Source of the DNA: Petaurus breviceps papuanus
Taxonomy: Eukaryota; Chordata; Mammalia; Diprotodontia; Petauridae
Length of the DNA: 64,000 nt
Assembly: GCA_028583685.1 (NCBI GenBank)
Contig: JAMXIF010001194.1
Coordinates: 3,560,757-3,624,756, forward strand
Direction of reading: 5' to 3'
The translations under genes were made by a program, and so were the position numbers. This document shows positions 46,037 through 55,439 of the stretch, one piece after another. Below the pieces are notes generated by a model that ran no database searches, was not told the DNA's origin, and saw nothing but the letters and a program-made list of their open reading frames with translations. Within the stretch, counting starts at the first letter, position 1, and every line of letters begins with the position of its first letter.

Positions 46037-48040
46037 TATTAGATCACATATTGTTATGAAAAAGTGACTTAGTTTTCTTCCTCAGAATTATACCCTTTTA
46101 AAGGCACAGCCAAATAGGAGTAAGGAATTTTGACCCCAGCAAAGTGCATGTTAAGTGTCGGTCTCATTTTAAAAGTGCAAAGTATCTTTACTATACTTAT
46201 TATGCAATATTTCCTTAGGTGGGGCTGGGGGAAATCTAACAGTCACATCATTATGCTATGTGAGGCAAAAGCACTATTCAAATATCAATGTTTGACTCCT
46301 AGCACAGTTAAAAAATTTTAACCCCAAACTCCCCTCCCCCCAAAAATCCCTCACTCATGATTGTCTAAACATAATATTGTTCAACCTTTAAAAGTAGTCA
46401 AATACCCATATAGAAATAATGTATAACTACAGAAATCCATTTGTTTCACTCTATATATAACAGGCACATACATATTCTTCACTTAGCCTCTATATTCTAA
46501 CCGCTATCTTCTTTCTGAGTCACTTTGACTAGTCTAAAACTATTATACATAATTTTTTTTTAATAACCAAAAATAGCTTTAGCCTACAAAGAGACCATCC
46601 TAAGTAATGAAACCACATTCAACTAGATTTAGTAGTAAAAATGGCTGAATATGCTGTGCCAGTATTTAAGCTGGGCACATTCAGAAACCTGGTGTTCCAT
46701 GATCATGTTTAATAGCTTCTACCCCAACAAAAGTTTGGGAGGAAAAAATTTCTACTAACTATATGATCCAGGGTCACATAGAATAGTGTTGGCATTAGAT
46801 CTTAGAAATTTCCCCGTTAATGGTGTCCTGCTTATCATCCAACTAGATTCACACACCAAGGTATCAGCACTAATTAAGTTTATCGTTGACATGATTCTTA
46901 AGTTTGTTTGACCATTCTGAACATATGAACCACACATCTGAAGAGATAAGTAGTCCTTATCCCTTAAACATATTTGAAGTGGCTACAAAGCCAAAAAAGT
47001 GTTAACAAAAGAAAAAACAAGAAGCAGCAAAACAAAAATCCAGTAAAGAAATCAATCCGTAATTCTGACACTTTCTTCCATACTACAAAAACTCAATTAC
47101 TCAATTAACTCAATTGTAAATTTAACACATCATAAATCCATTTTAAAGGGCAGTTTAAGACATTGACCCCCAAAATGTTGAACATTCTCTCTTTTCAATA
47201 CCTTTCTCTAGGTTATCTTATCCTTTTTAAAAAATGTTATCTGCCTTATTATAGACAGCAGTTCAATAATGCTAAAAATGGACATTTGAGGCCTTAAGTC
47301 CCTGATGAGAAATCCCAATGTAGTAATTAAATTTAGTTAGATTTAAAACAAAAGGCTTTTGCACACTTTTTCCAGTCTTCCCTTTTCATCTTTCAGTATT
47401 ATGAACAGAATTAAAATTCTAAACAACTCATTAGTCTTTTAAGGTCAAGTTGTTTTTTTTTAAATCCAACAATTGAATCTTTTTTTTCAGTTTAAAGTAA
47501 TATGGAAAAATTCAGAAACAATTTTAAAATGCACAGCTTTATAAAAAAAAATCATTCTAATTCTGTTAACTCAAAAATTTGGTGTTAAGAAATTTAAGTC
47601 AATTTTAAGTCATATTTCTATCAAAGAATTTAGTTTCCAACCTTTTAAAACAAAATAGGGATTCCAATCAACCTTTTTTTAAAATATGGTTGATCAAAAT
47701 ATCACAACCTGAAATTCATGTCACATTGTACACAAAAGTTGAGGGAATAAAGTGCTGTATATTTCCATTTGTAATAAATTTCAAATGATTATTAGAATGA
47801 ATAGAGTCAAATAGGATACTGATGTCTAGTCTCAACTAGTATCACTAATTACTCAGCAATTTTTGTTCAGCAAATATTCTTATCACTTTTTCCTTTCCTT
47901 CCCCCCCTTCCAAAACACACAAGGTTGGGTACTTTTCCATTAAAAAAAAAAAGCACTTTTGACCCTGTTAAGACAAATTAATGTCATCTACTTTATTTCC
48001 ATAGAACACCATCAAAGGGTTCTTTAAAAGCACAAGAGCT

Positions 48041-48042
<2 letters not shown>
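46037..48042. other. B4GALT5: Repeat-poor promoter-proximal intron
   Basis: About 2 kb of AT-rich sequence without any SINE, L2, MIR or L1 that I recognise. Coding potential is not evident. Confidence 0.45.
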
Positions 48043-48076
<34 letters not shown>

Positions 48077-48100
48077 CCTCTCTCTCTCTCTCTCTCTCTC
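48043..48100. repeat. (CA)n(CT)n compound microsatellite
   Basis: About 16 CA units followed by about 12 CT units, likely length-polymorphic. Confidence 0.95.
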
Positions 48101-49239
48101 ATACACACCCTTAAATAATTCCCAGTTGACAATATGAAACATCAATACTAACCATAAGGTGAAATATGCTTATTTTATTCAAAAGTGAGTGGGGGAGAAC
48201 CTCTTGCTTTGCTGGAAATTTCTCTATTCAGCTAGTTCAATGTTTGATAATTCAACACAGGATAGCACCAAATACCATAGTTTAAAAAAAACATGTCTCT
48301 GTGGCTAAAGAGTTTCCCCATTTTAATTCCCAACCAGTTCTGTTCCCCTTCCTTTGCCCCAAACACTATTTTCCTCCTACCCTAAATCAAATTATCTTAA
48401 AGTTTCCACAGTAGCTACAATAAGTAGTTAAGAAAATCAGATCTAACCTTTTCTCAGAGTTCCCAAACTAATCTCTCAGCATCTCCAAGTCCACTTCTCC
48501 ATACTAGAAAGTGTCTATTTAGGGGTTTAGGTCTTTTCTCAAGGACAAGCTTTGCTTCCAACAAAAAGCTTTCATTCTTTTCTAGCAAATGTGAATTTGG
48601 CTTAAGCAGCATGACTTGAAAGAAGTCTCTTCAGATCTACCTAACTCTAATTAAACACAATTAAAGTTTTTGGCCTAGAAGAATTTCCAAAAAGCAGCAG
48701 GACAAAATGAATATACCCTTCTCACCTTCAGTTCACCCTAGGCTTTTCACCAAGACTAAGAGCAAACTCATCTCACATGTCCAGGCCCCACCTCCACTAC
48801 CCCAGCAGATACTGATGCTGGGCCCCTAACGTTATCGTGAAGGGTTAGCAGCAGGGGAAGTACAGATCATAGGCAGATATTATTGCCCAGAACCAGTCAT
48901 CTCCATGTGGCTGGCAGTATGACTCCCCAAGAGGAAACTGGCCAAACCAAGGCCTCTCCGGACAGGAAAGGGAAGCGAGGGTGGGAAAAAGATGTGTGCC
49001 CTTGTAGGAGGGCAGGAGAACTGAGAGCACTAAAAATATAGGGCAGTAGACACAGGATGGAAGCGAAAGGACATGCAGAAAATCCAAGGCAAGGTGCCTG
49101 GGGTATTCCAAAAGTGGAAGAAAGGATTTTGGAGTCTGGCCAAGACCCAGGCATCGGTTTGTGTGTATGCAGGATAGTCAAATGCGCAAAAACAGAGAAA
49201 TGTGAGGAGAGAGGACCAGGCAGAAGCTAAGTAATAGTG
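48101..49239. other. B4GALT5: Repeat-poor promoter-proximal intron
   Basis: No interspersed repeat recognised. GC content rises from about 48780 towards the CpG island. Confidence 0.45.
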
Positions 49240-50045
49240 TGGTAGAATGAAGAGGTCAGAAGTAAAAAGGAATAAGAGGGAAGCCATGAGAGGAAAAGGA
49301 ATGAATGGAGGATCAAAATAGATTGGAAAGGAGGGAGTGATGGAACAGAGGTGGGAGAATAAGGTTAGGAAAATAGAGGGAGTTGTTAGGAGGAGGTAAT
49401 TGATAGGGGTTCAGGAAAAAAGCCAGCCTTAGGCAAGGTAACCATTGGAGGAGAAAAAAGGATGCAGGTGAGAAAAGGGACCAGAGCAAAGGAAATGAGG
49501 GTTGGATAAGGGTGAAAAGGAAGAATTTAAAAAAAAAAAAAAAAGGAGAAAGGGCAGGAGAGTTGGGAGATGAGGAAAAAGGAAAGGAGTGATCAGAGAA
49601 GATGGGAGCTAAGAAGACTGGAGTGTAAGGAGGAAAGGATTTGGAAAGAATGAAGTAGGATTTTGTTAGGGAGACTGAAAAGGTAGAATAAGTGAGGAAA
49701 GACAAGTGTGAGAGAGGAAGGGATGGGGGGCTCAGGAAAAGGGGGGGGAACGGAGGTTCAGAAAAAGGAAGAGATGAGGTCAGAAAAAAGAGGAAACGGA
49801 TGGGGGGTTCAGAAGAAAAGAGGGAACAGATGTGATATCAGTAGAGGAATGAAATGGGGAGTCGGGAAAGGAGAGGGAAAAGATGAAGGGGTCAGAAAAG
49901 GAGGGAAGGGATGGAGAATCGGGAGAGAGAAGAGATTGGAGGAAGAAGAAAAGGAGAGGGGGGTCAGAAGGGAAGGGGGATCAGGAGAGGGAAAGGAAGA
50001 GATGGAGGGTCCGAGAAGACGGATTTAGAAAAGATGAGTTGGGAA
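49240..50045 (+). repeat. Purine-rich tract with imperfect tandem units
   Basis: The plus strand is very largely A and G for about 800 bp. From about 49720 on, units such as TCAGAAAAAGGAAGAGATG, TCAGAAAAAAGAGGAAACGG and TCAGAAAAGGAGGGAAGGGA recur irregularly every about 30-40 bp. On the B4GALT5 strand this is a polypyrimidine tract starting about 230 bp inside intron 1. It can form unusual DNA structure in principle and holds many GGAA (ETS-type) cores. Confidence 0.8.
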
Positions 50046-50272
50046 GGACTATGGGGTTCAAAAGAAGACTGGATCTGGGTGGCCGAGCGAGGCAGGCGGT
50101 GGGAGGATGGAGTCGGGACCCACGCGGACTGCGGGGTTCGAGAGCGGGGTCCGTGGAGGGGGCCCGTTGGCGCGTCTCCCCCCGGAAGGGCCGGCCGGCG
50201 GAGGGGGCACGCTGGGGTCGGGGCGGGGGAGGGGGTACTGTTGCCAAGGAGACGCGCGGAGCCGCCTCTGGG

Positions 50273-50279
50273 CCTTACC
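50273..50279 (-). other. B4GALT5: Splice donor of B4GALT5 exon 1
   Basis: On the minus strand the exon ends ...GGTATAG and the intron begins GTAAGG, a near-consensus donor. The junction is exactly where the family protein continues after APGI with a codon starting in G. Confidence 0.9.
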
Positions 50280-50390
50280 TATACCGGGCGCCACATACAC
50301 GAAGTAGAGGAAGGTGGAGGATAGCGAGAAGAAGAAGAGCGCGGCGAGCAGCGAGCGGCGCGGGAGCCGCAGCCCCCGCCGGCTCCGCAT
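50279..50390 (-). CDS. B4GALT5: B4GALT5 first coding exon (beta-1,4-galactosyltransferase 5, N-terminus)
   Basis: Read on the minus strand, 37 full codons plus one base follow an ATG at 50390. The peptide starts MRSRRGLRLPRRS, continues with a hydrophobic stretch at about residues 14-34 (LLAALFFFSLSSTFLYFVYV) and ends APGI. From memory, human B4GALT5 starts MRARRGLLRLPRRSLLAALFFFSLSSS and runs through YVAPGI, so this copy differs by a few substitutions and one Leu fewer. The paralogue B4GALT6 matches clearly less well. The family transfers galactose from UDP-Gal; B4GALT5 makes lactosylceramide from glucosylceramide in the Golgi. Basic residues before one membrane span fit a type II signal-anchor; the catalytic domain lies in later exons outside the window. 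The ATG has A at -3. The frame stays open upstream but has no ATG, so this start is preferred. The exon ends in phase 1, which fits a following Val codon. Confidence 0.93.
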
Positions 50391-50467
50391 GGTGCAGCCG
50401 GCCTGAGGGGGGCAGGGGCCGGGGCCGAGCCGGACGGCGGGTGTGGGCGGACGGACCGCACCGCCCC

Positions 50468-50473
50468 TCACAT
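50468..50473 (-). promoter_or_regulatory. Start-stop pair (ATGTGA) upstream of the B4GALT5 start codon
   Basis: On the minus strand an ATG at 50473 is followed at once by TGA, 83 nt before the main ATG. If transcription begins further upstream this is a minimal start-stop uORF, a class known to stall or reduce initiation downstream. The transcription start cannot be read from sequence, so whether the pair is transcribed is unknown. Confidence 0.5.
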
Positions 50474-50591
50474 CGGGGCCGCCTCCTCTACCCCCGCCTC
50501 AGCCTCAGCCTCAGCCGCCACAGCCGCCGCCGCTGCCTCCTGGCCGCTCCGTGCCCCCGCCGCCGGCCGCCGCGGGCCGGGCCACATGAAC

Positions 50592-50653
50592 GGGGCGGGG
50601 GCCCGAGCCGCCCCGGAGCGAGCGCAGCGGCGAGGGCGGGGCCGGGGCGGGCC
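50592..50653. promoter_or_regulatory. Cluster of GC boxes
   Basis: Three GGGGCGGGG-like motifs lie within about 60 bp, some 200-260 bp upstream of the B4GALT5 ATG. They are probable Sp/KLF sites of the core or proximal promoter. Confidence 0.6.
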
Positions 50654-50900
50654 GGGGGCAGGTCCCCGGAGGCACTGTCACCAAATTCCCCTTCTCCTCT
50701 TCTCCGGCTCCAGCCCCCGACTGCGGCACGCAGGGGCCGTCCCTTGGCGATTACTCACCCTCCCTTCCGGCCCTCTATTCCCTCCTTCTCCTCCCCTCCT
50801 TCCTCTTAACCCCCTACACCCCACTGTCGGGATCCAGGGAGAATCGCTCAAAGGGCTTCCCGAGCTCGGGCGCCCCCCACCCCACCCCGCAGCCTAGGGG

Positions 50901-51639
50901 CCGTCTGCAAAGTTCATTCCTGTTCCTCGTCCACTGCGGCACTCGGGGCTGGGGGCTAGTTAGCCTCCCAGCCTAATCCTCGGAGGTTCCTTTCAGCACC
51001 GATCCTTTGGGCCTAGGGACTTGGGGGGAGAGGGGGGGGTGGAAGTGGAGGGAGGTGGGGTCTTCTAGCCGGAAAGTAGCTGAAAAGCCGCAAGCGTATT
51101 GAGAATCTTCCCCCGGTCTTTCCCCCCACCCCTTCCCTTTGCGCGGTCGAAGGGGGTTGGGGGATGGGGGGGGACAGTCAGGGACAGTCACCAAATTACC
51201 ACATCCTGACGACCCTACTCTGCCCGCCTAATGTAAGGTCCCGCTTGCTCCCGCTAAGTCCTCACCGGGCTTACAATTTATCTGGGGGGACAATACCTTC
51301 CGACAGAAGCATGACAGTATAGAACCAAAGGTCACATTAAATAGAAGCATGGACTCAAATGTAGACCCGGATTAAACAGTGCAGCGAGCTATCAGGAAGG
51401 GAGAGACCAATAATGGCTACCCATGAGAAAAGTATTTATGAGGGCTATTAGTCTTTTCTACAGTGAGTAGCAGAGTTTCACGATAAGCATGGTCTTAAAT
51501 TTTAACTTTTGCAATCAATATGTTATTTAAAATGTGCTGATAACCATGCTTTAGATTTTTTTTTCAAACTGTACATTCCATAATAGGTTGATGACCCCAC
51601 ATGAAAAACCAGATCATAAATAGAAGACTTTCAAAGGTC
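50901..51639. other. Upstream flank of B4GALT5, no gene seen
   Basis: GC-rich to about 51260 with G-runs, then AT-rich. No repeat family or exon recognised. Confidence 0.45.
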
Positions 51640-51790
51640 AATCAATACATATTAAGCACCTACTATGCGGAGAGTGTAAAAGACATCTACTATCAAGGAG
51701 CTCGCAAACTAATGGGAGGCAGAAACATGAAAATAACCATACAAACGAGCTATATAGAAGACTAATTGGAAATAATGAACAGAGGGAAGG
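51640..51790 (-). mobile_element. L2 3' end
   Basis: CAATACATATTAAGCACCTA, CTATGCGG, AAGGAGCTCGCAAACTAATG and ACTAATTGGAAATAATGAAC. Confidence 0.65.
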
Positions 51791-52005
51791 CACTGGAGCA
51801 TTTTGTAAGGCAGAAGTCCAGGGCTGAGTTCCAAGTCACTTTACCAGTTACCGGGCCGTGGGCAAGTTACTTCATCATCATTGCTTTATCTGCAAAGTGA
51901 GGATAGGTAATTCAACATCTTCCTCAGGTCATGTTGTATAGGAATGAGATAATGTACAAAAGCACTCTATAAATTTAAAATGCCATACAAATGAGAGGTA
52001 CTATT
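51791..52005 (+). repeat. MIR-type SINE
   Basis: GGGCCGTGGGCAAGTTACTT, TTTATCTGCAAAGTGAGGAT, GGAATGAGATAATGTACAAA and AGCACTCTATAAATTTAAAA. Confidence 0.6.
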
Positions 52006-52009
52006 ATTA

Positions 52010-52140
52010 TAAAGTACTTTATATTTTATCTAAACACTTGCCTGTCCATAATCTTATTAGATCCTTAAAACAACCCTGAGAGGCAGGTAAGGCAGGTATT
52101 ATTATGCTTACTTGACAGATGAATAAACTACTATGAAATT
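52010..52140 (-). repeat. MIR fragment
   Basis: AGTACTTTATATTTTATCTA, TCCTTAAAACAACCCTGAGA, GGCAGGTAAGGCAGGTATTA and TTGACAGATGAATAAACTAC. Confidence 0.6.
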
Positions 52141-52244
52141 ACTTTGATCTGATGAGAAGAGACTTTGCTTGAACCACAGAGGCAACACTTGGCCTCTCAG
52201 GCAGTGGAATAACTTAGAGGAGAAACACCAGAATGACAGAAGGG

Positions 52245-52562
52245 ACAGTGTTGTGTAATTGGGAATTCTAATTGTCACTGCCTCACTGAGTCACCTTACA
52301 CAAGGAACTTTCTATCTGAACCTGGATTGGTTTCCCTATCTGTAACAGGAGAATGTCGTATTAAATGATCTTTAAGGGCCCTCCCAATTCTGGCATTCAT
52401 GGTTCTAAGGCCCATTTCAGATTTAATGTTCAGTATCCTAAGTCCAGCCCTGGTATTCTGTGTTTTAAATTCCTTCCTACACATGTTCTAAAGTCCCTGT
52501 GAGTTCTAGTATTCTGTGGTCTATATTCTAAAGGCCCTTCCTGTTCTAATGACATTCTATGG
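52245..52562 (+). repeat. THER-type SINE with expanded tail
   Basis: Body ACTGAGTCACC...TCCCTATCTGTAACAGGAG...TTTAAGGGCCCTCCCAATTC, then four or five degenerate units of the form TCTAAGGCCC...TTCTRRTATTCTRTG to 52562. The tail unit is repeated where a normal copy has it once. Confidence 0.65.
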
Positions 52563-52809
52563 ACTCAGCCTCTCTTTGCTCTCCAGATCAGTGACACTAT
52601 GCATTTCTGGAGGCTTCCCATAGTGCAAGCCAGGCTTGCTCAACAAATGCCAATGACCTCCAGAAAGTTTGGTCATCTTTATTTGTTGCTGTCAGCATCA
52701 GCACTAACAAACTTGCTGAGGGAAGAGAGACATGTTTTCCCAGTGTGGGCTCTATCACTTTGGTTAAGAGATGAACTTGAAAGGGTAGGCTGCTCTTGAA
52801 ATTAAACAA

Positions 52810-53160
52810 GACAAGAAATGTTCCAGTCTCTTCCTAAACCTTTCCTTACATTTGGCCCTCCACGTTGCATACTACATTTCTTTCAAGCACTTAGCATTCA
52901 GTATTGTATAACATAGTTAGCAATGTTGATGTCTTAGATTGTAACTAGACTTTTAATTCGTTGATCAATTGACATTTATATTGATTGCCCACTATGAGCC
53001 AATCTGGGAATGAAAGTACAAAGAATGGCATATTCCCTCCTCAGAAGAACCTTACATGCTAATAGGGGAGAGAAGTGTATGTGTATATATAATGTGTTTA
53101 AACATACATATATAATATATGTGTATGGTACATGCATGCAGTACATATATACAGCACAAA
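52810..53160. mobile_element. Two L2 tails in opposite orientation, plus (TA/CA)n
   Basis: Plus-strand L2-like tail at about 52840-52960 (GTTGCATACTACATTTCTTT, TTAGATTGTAACTAGAC). Reverse tail at about 52965-53070 (ATTGATTGCCCACTATGAGC, AAGAACCTTACATGCTAATA). TATATA/CATGCATG-rich DNA at 53080-53160. Confidence 0.5.
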
Positions 53161-53214
53161 TATAAAATTAATAAGTATATACAAAGTAGTTAAAAACAAG
53201 GTAATTTGGAAGGG

Positions 53215-53470
53215 AAGGAGGCAGCTCAGTAATAGTGGATAGAACACTAACCCAGGGTCAGGAAAACCTGAGTTCAGATTTGGACTTGAACATTTAATAG
53301 CTGAGCAAGTCACTTAACCTCTGTTTGCCTTAATCCACTAGAGAAGGAAATGGCAAATTGTTCCAGTGTCTTTGCCAAGGACAATATAGACAATACTGGA
53401 CTGTAACTGTCATGCTGTGGTTTACAGGGTCACAAAGAGTTGGATGAGACTGAACAACTACAACAAATAT
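53215..53470 (+). mobile_element. MAR-type SINE, first of two adjacent copies
   Basis: GGCAGCTCAGTAATAGTGGA head, AGAGAAGGAAATGGCAAATT, CCAGTGTCTTTGCCAAGGAC, GTCACAAAGAGTTGGATGAG and an ACTACAACAA end. The CAACAA end is RTE-like. Confidence 0.7.
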
Positions 53471-53488
53471 TTACATATAAATACATTT

Positions 53489-53715
53489 GGGCAGCTAGGT
53501 GGCTCAGTAGATAGAACACTGGGCCTGGAGTCAGAGAAACCAGAGTTGAAATTTGACCTCAGACACTTACTAGCTGTGTGACTCTGGGCATGCTACCCCT
53601 CTGCCTGCATAAAACTAGAGAAGGAAATGGCAAATTATTCCAGTGTCTTTGCCAAAAAAGCCCCACAGACAACTGGTCCATAGGGTCACAGAGAGTTGGA
53701 CAGGATTTATCAACT
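53489..53715 (+). mobile_element. MAR-type SINE, second adjacent copy
   Basis: GGGCAGCTAGGTGGCTCAGT, GAACACTGGGCCTGGAGTCA, GAGAAGGAAATGGCAAATTA, CCAGTGTCTTTGCCAAAAAA and GGGTCACAGAGAGTTGGACA. Confidence 0.75.
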
Positions 53716-54340
53716 GAACAAATCTGGGAGGAATGGCCATATAGCAGTTGAAGGAATGAAGAGAGGCTTCAAGCAGAAGATGGTGACTAAGTTGTATCTC
53801 AGAGGAAGATAGGTACTCTATGAGGCAGAGAAGGAGACAGGGATGTGGGGTGGCTAGTGCAAAAGCAGGGGAGAAAAAAGTGTCATTTGTGAGGAACAGA
53901 GAGAAGGCTATTTTGTCTGGGTTAAAAAGTGTGAGAGATAACACACACACACATAAAAAAAACCTAGCAGTGTGACCTTGGGCGAGTCACTTAACCCCAA
54001 TTGCCCTCCAAAAAGCAAAACAAAAAAATAAATAAATAAAAAGTGTGACAGAGGGAGTAATGACCAGAGAGACTGGGAAGAAAGGTTAGGGCCAGGTTGT
54101 GAAGGGCTTTAAAAAGCAAAGAAAGTTTATATTTGATCATTTTAGCTGCTGGAGTGATTGACTAGAGGAAGAAGACTATCATATTTGCACTTCAGGGAAA
54201 TCACATTGGTGGCAGTGTGTGGGCTAGACCGGAGGAGAGAGAGAAGGGAGAGCAATTAATTGCAATAGTCCAGAAAAAGTGATGAGAGTTTGAACTAAGG
54301 GGTAGCTCCGTGAGTGGAAAGAGGAAATCAGAAGATGTTG
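53716..54340 (-). mobile_element. L2, split by a SINE
   Basis: AGAGGCTTCAAGCAGAAGAT, TAGTGCAAAAGCAGGGGAGA, GTTAGGGCCAGGTTGTGAAG, GGCTTTAAAAAGCAAAGAAA, TTAGCTGCTGGAGTGATTGA and CAATAGTCCAGAAAAAGTGA follow one reverse L2 order across the insertion. Confidence 0.65.
53935..54037 (+). mobile_element. WSINE1-like SINE, 5'-truncated, in L2
   Basis: GTGTGACCTTGGGCGAGTCA and CTTAACCCCAATTGCCCTCC with an A-rich tail. Duplication AAAAAGTGTGA at 53924-53934 and 54038-54048. A short (CA)n at its left end is not part of the SINE. Confidence 0.85.
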
Positions 54341-54389
54341 TAGAAACAGCAAGATTTGAAAAAATTTGAAAGCAGAGATTATGTCATTT

Positions 54390-54640
54390 CATAATAGCAA
54401 ATATCTATATACTGCTTTAAAGTTTGCAAAGCACTTTATGATTTCATTTTATCCTCTCACCAACACTGTGAGGTAGGTGCTATTATTATCCCTATTTCAT
54501 AGAAGAGGAAACTGAGGCTGAGAGAAACTAAAGGACCTGTCCAAGATCACTCCAAAGGTGTTTGGGGGAAGATTCAAACTCCAATCTTTCTCACTCAAAA
54601 TCTACCACTCTAGCCACTACATCACTTGGCCTCCCAGACC
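54390..54640 (-). repeat. MIR, near full length
   Basis: AGTTTGCAAAGCACTTTATG, CACTGTGAGGTAGGTGCTAT, TATTTCATAGAAGAGGAAAC, TGAGGCTGAGAGAAAC and TCTACCACTCTAGCCACTAC. Confidence 0.78.
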
Positions 54641-54829
54641 TAGCTCACTGCACTGAACAGGAAGCACTTAAGGTATGTTTATTGAATGAATCAGGCAAAA
54701 AATAGACAATTCTGAAATAAAAATCTACAGAAATACACACTAACAACTCTGACCTACATCTGTCATAGGTCTGCTACAGGGGTCCCAGTTTCTCTACCTT
54801 TGTCCCCTTGTGCCATATTACAGTATAGG

Positions 54830-54990
54830 ATAAGGAAAAGTCCTGGCTTTGGAATCAAAATTCCTGGATCCAATTTTCAGTATTGACACTTATTAACTGT
54901 GTGACATTGGGCATCCTATTTTGTCTTTTTGAACTACAGTCTCCTAATCTATAAAATAGGGGCTTCCCCACTCAAATTCCCCTCCTATTG
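54830..54990 (+). repeat. MIR-type SINE
   Basis: CTGGCTTTGGAATCAAAATT, TTAACTGTGTGACATTGGGC, CTCCTAATCTATAAAATAGG. Confidence 0.65.
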
Positions 54991-55094
54991 CTCATTAAAG
55001 TGAAAAAATAACTCAGTTCTCAAAGGTTTTGCCAACAGATTTCAAGCTCTGGCAAGTCCAACAGAGCTAAAAAGGCCAGTATGAAACTGACAAT

Positions 55095-55123
55095 TGTGTG
55101 TGTGTATGTGTGTGTGTGTGTGT
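55095..55123. repeat. (TG)n microsatellite
   Basis: About 14 TG units with one TA interruption. Confidence 0.93.
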
Positions 55124-55439
55124 CCACTGTCTATTTAGCCAATCAAAAGGCAGAAAACCTCACCCCCACCCACACCAGCCTCCTAGAGATTGGTTACTAG
55201 ATGATGAATATTTTGCTCCATGGTTGAAGTTCCTTTCAACTTAAGATCGAATATTTCTCTGATTCTGTGAAATCATTTATTAAGGCATCTTCATACCCAA
55301 ACAGAGGGTATATCCAAACTGATGAGGCCATGGACTTTTTTGAAGTATTGAAGAAAACGAAGATAGTAATCCCTACAGTACTTACCCTACTGCATTTTAG
55401 TGAGAAAAGCATTTTGTAAACTTCTAGCTTGAGCGATTT

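Larger units (their letters stand above)
1..50278 (-). other. B4GALT5: B4GALT5 intron 1, 5' portion (continues past the window edge)
   Basis: Everything left of the exon 1 donor is assigned to intron 1. I scanned the plus strand for the reverse complement of the conserved exon 2 start (peptide NTYLFMMQ). Every CATGAA-type hit checked was in a repeat or did not translate to it. No other host exon was recognised. Confidence 0.75.
50060..50900 (-). promoter_or_regulatory. B4GALT5: CpG-island promoter of B4GALT5
   Basis: CpG is dense here, whereas it is nearly absent in most of the window. The island spans exon 1, the first about 200 bp of the intron and about 500 bp upstream. Sp1/KLF-type GC boxes lie at about 50592-50600, 50632-50643 and 50644-50653. 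No TATA box or CCAAT box stands out, so this looks like a dispersed-start housekeeping promoter. Long open frames through it on both strands are a result of GC richness. Confidence 0.88.

Noticed and set aside
50391-50471. N-terminal extension of B4GALT5 in the same frame
   Set aside because: The frame is open upstream, but the apparent start at 50471 is GTG. The nearest upstream ATG (50473) is in another frame and followed directly by TGA.
49883-50809. 308-codon plus-strand open frame across the CpG island
   Set aside because: Composition is Arg/Gly/Ala/Pro-rich as expected from a GC-rich island and purine tract. It runs antisense through the real B4GALT5 exon and shows no domain.
50400-50900. 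Bidirectional promoter with a divergent plus-strand gene
   Set aside because: No exon with a donor site or recognisable protein was seen on the plus strand to the right; from memory, the next gene in human lies far away.
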